NCBI RefSeq assembly: GCF_030687395.1
Contig: NZ_CP117430.1
Span: forward strand, 5,394,001-5,458,000
DNA length: 64,000 nucleotides
Source of the DNA: Pseudomonas wuhanensis
Lineage (GTDB): Bacteria; Pseudomonadota; Gammaproteobacteria; Pseudomonadales; Pseudomonadaceae
Direction of reading: 5' to 3'
Shown in pieces: positions 63,440 through 64,000 of this stretch. Numbering within the stretch: the stretch's first letter is position 1; each line of letters begins with the position of its first letter. The position numbers were made by a program, and so were the translations under genes. The notes beneath the pieces are model-generated. The model had not been told where the DNA came from, searched no databases, and saw only the letters and a program-made list of their open reading frames with translations.

Positions 63440-63769
63440 ATGGAATTGCCACTGGACACCGTTGCCCTTTTCGCCTTCAAGCTGGCTTATGAGACGGAAG
63501 GTGAAAGTCCGATTCTGCGGGATGATCCGATCATGAGTGATTATGAGCGGGAGGTGTTTGGGTTGTTGGTGCGTAGGGGGGATATCGAGGGTATCCAGTT
63601 TAGAGTGGCGCATTGTGTGGGTTTAGCGCTGGACGCTATAGGCGGCGTAGATACGCCGCTAGGGCGCGAACTACATAGATTGTCGGCTGATTTGCGCGGC
63701 GCGCAGACCCTGGAGCAACTTGATGCACCGTTGATCGCACTCAAGGACTACTTGAAAGATATTCAGTGA
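63440..63769 (+). CDS. hypothetical protein outside the element
   Basis: 109 residues from ATG 63440 (MELPLDTVALFAFKLAYETE) with AAGGA 9 nt upstream; the open frame back to 63200 includes the att site and terminator and is rejected. The protein is acidic, with two helical parts (REVFGLLVRRGDIEGIQFRV; LGRELHRLSADLRGAQTLEQ). No family recognised; likely a core gene next to the tRNA in the unoccupied site. Confidence 0.6.
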   Translation: MELPLDTVALFAFKLAYETEGESPILRDDPIMSDYEREVFGLLVRRGDIEGIQFRVAHCVGLALDAIGGVDTPLGRELHRLSADLRGAQTLEQLDAPLIALKDYLKDIQ

Positions 63770-64000
63770 GTGGAGCCCAAACCCACGCTGGACAACAATG
63801 CCCTTCAGCAGTGGTGGCAGCCTGAAAAGTGTCCAGACGCAGAGGCTTGCCCGTGACCGGGCAGACGTCTTGCCGCAGGCCGTTCATTTTGAACTCACGC
63901 GCCGGATACCAGTAACCGCTGAGGCGGTAATACCCTAACTGCGCGAGCTTGCGTTCTGCACGAGACGGGTCATGGATTTGCATACTCCTGCTGGTCAGCA
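63741..64000 (-). pseudogene. Abi_2 (AbiD/F-like) gene remnant, truncated at the window edge and internally degenerate
   Basis: The minus-strand frame is open past 64000 and reads LTSRSMQIHDPSRAERKLAQ, then LGYYRLSGYWYPAREF and LDTFQAATT. The GYYRLSGYWYP run is the hallmark of Abi_2 abortive-infection proteins. After that the family should continue for some 200 residues, but the frame drifts into unrelated sequence and stops at 63741, inside the end of the neighbouring gene. So this is a decayed 5' part; the N-terminus lies outside the window. Confidence 0.65.

Overview
The window is chromosomal DNA of a fluorescent Pseudomonas (P. fluorescens group). The evidence is the lysS–prfB–wspRFEDCBA order, the thrC–hom–dsbC–xerD and secF–secD–yajC–tgt–queA runs, a DUF3509 gene, and many dispersed REP-type inverted repeats typical of this group. 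Codon use is GC-rich except in two accessory segments.

Bases 1–15,000 (nearly all minus strand) hold a partial DUF1704/QEGLA gene, a lipoprotein, a TetR regulator, lysS, prfB with an intact programmed +1 frameshift, and the complete Wsp surface-sensing operon. In that operon the receptor WspA and couplers WspB/D drive the kinase WspE, WspC and WspF set methylation, and WspR makes c-di-GMP. Bases 15,300–21,070 are a ydcSTUV-patD-like polyamine/aminobutyraldehyde uptake and oxidation operon.

Bases 21,250–24,400 are a small accessory patch. It holds an RloA/RloB-like ATPase–TOPRIM pair with a frameshift in the ATPase, then a phage-type immunity cassette: a 78-nt C4-type antisense RNA, a 21-residue leader ORF and a BRO-N antirepressor, laid out like phage P1 c4–icd–ant. 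A small gene resembling a repressor tail follows.

Bases 24,775–45,800 are core genes: opgD, an old yellow enzyme, recJ, yaeQ, a CaiB-type CoA transferase, a TIGR02285-like periplasmic protein, DUF3509, a sensor protein lacking its kinase half, thrC, hom, dsbC, xerD, a glycine-zipper protein, secFD, yajC, tgt and queA.

Bases 45,984–63,274 are a roughly 17.3-kb P4-like integrative element in the 3' end of tRNA-Leu(CAA). It is bounded by an 18/17-bp att repeat with arm-type repeats near both ends. Its core is a tyrosine integrase, AlpA, small overlapping genes, a second C4-type RNA directly before the replication operon, a TOPRIM/DUF927 primase-helicase, and iterons near the right end. Its cargo is a deleted MvaT-like gene, a type VI secretion PAAR–amidase–immunity cassette, a SLATT/CD-NTase (CBASS-type) pair with an unrecognised downstream gene, and an orphan gene inside nested inverted repeats. 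After attR come the tRNA's displaced terminator, a small hypothetical gene and the remains of an Abi_2-family gene.

The strongest observations are the two independent C4-type RNAs, each with base-for-base complementarity to a ribosome-binding site downstream, and the combination of T6SS and CBASS cargo on one satellite-like element.
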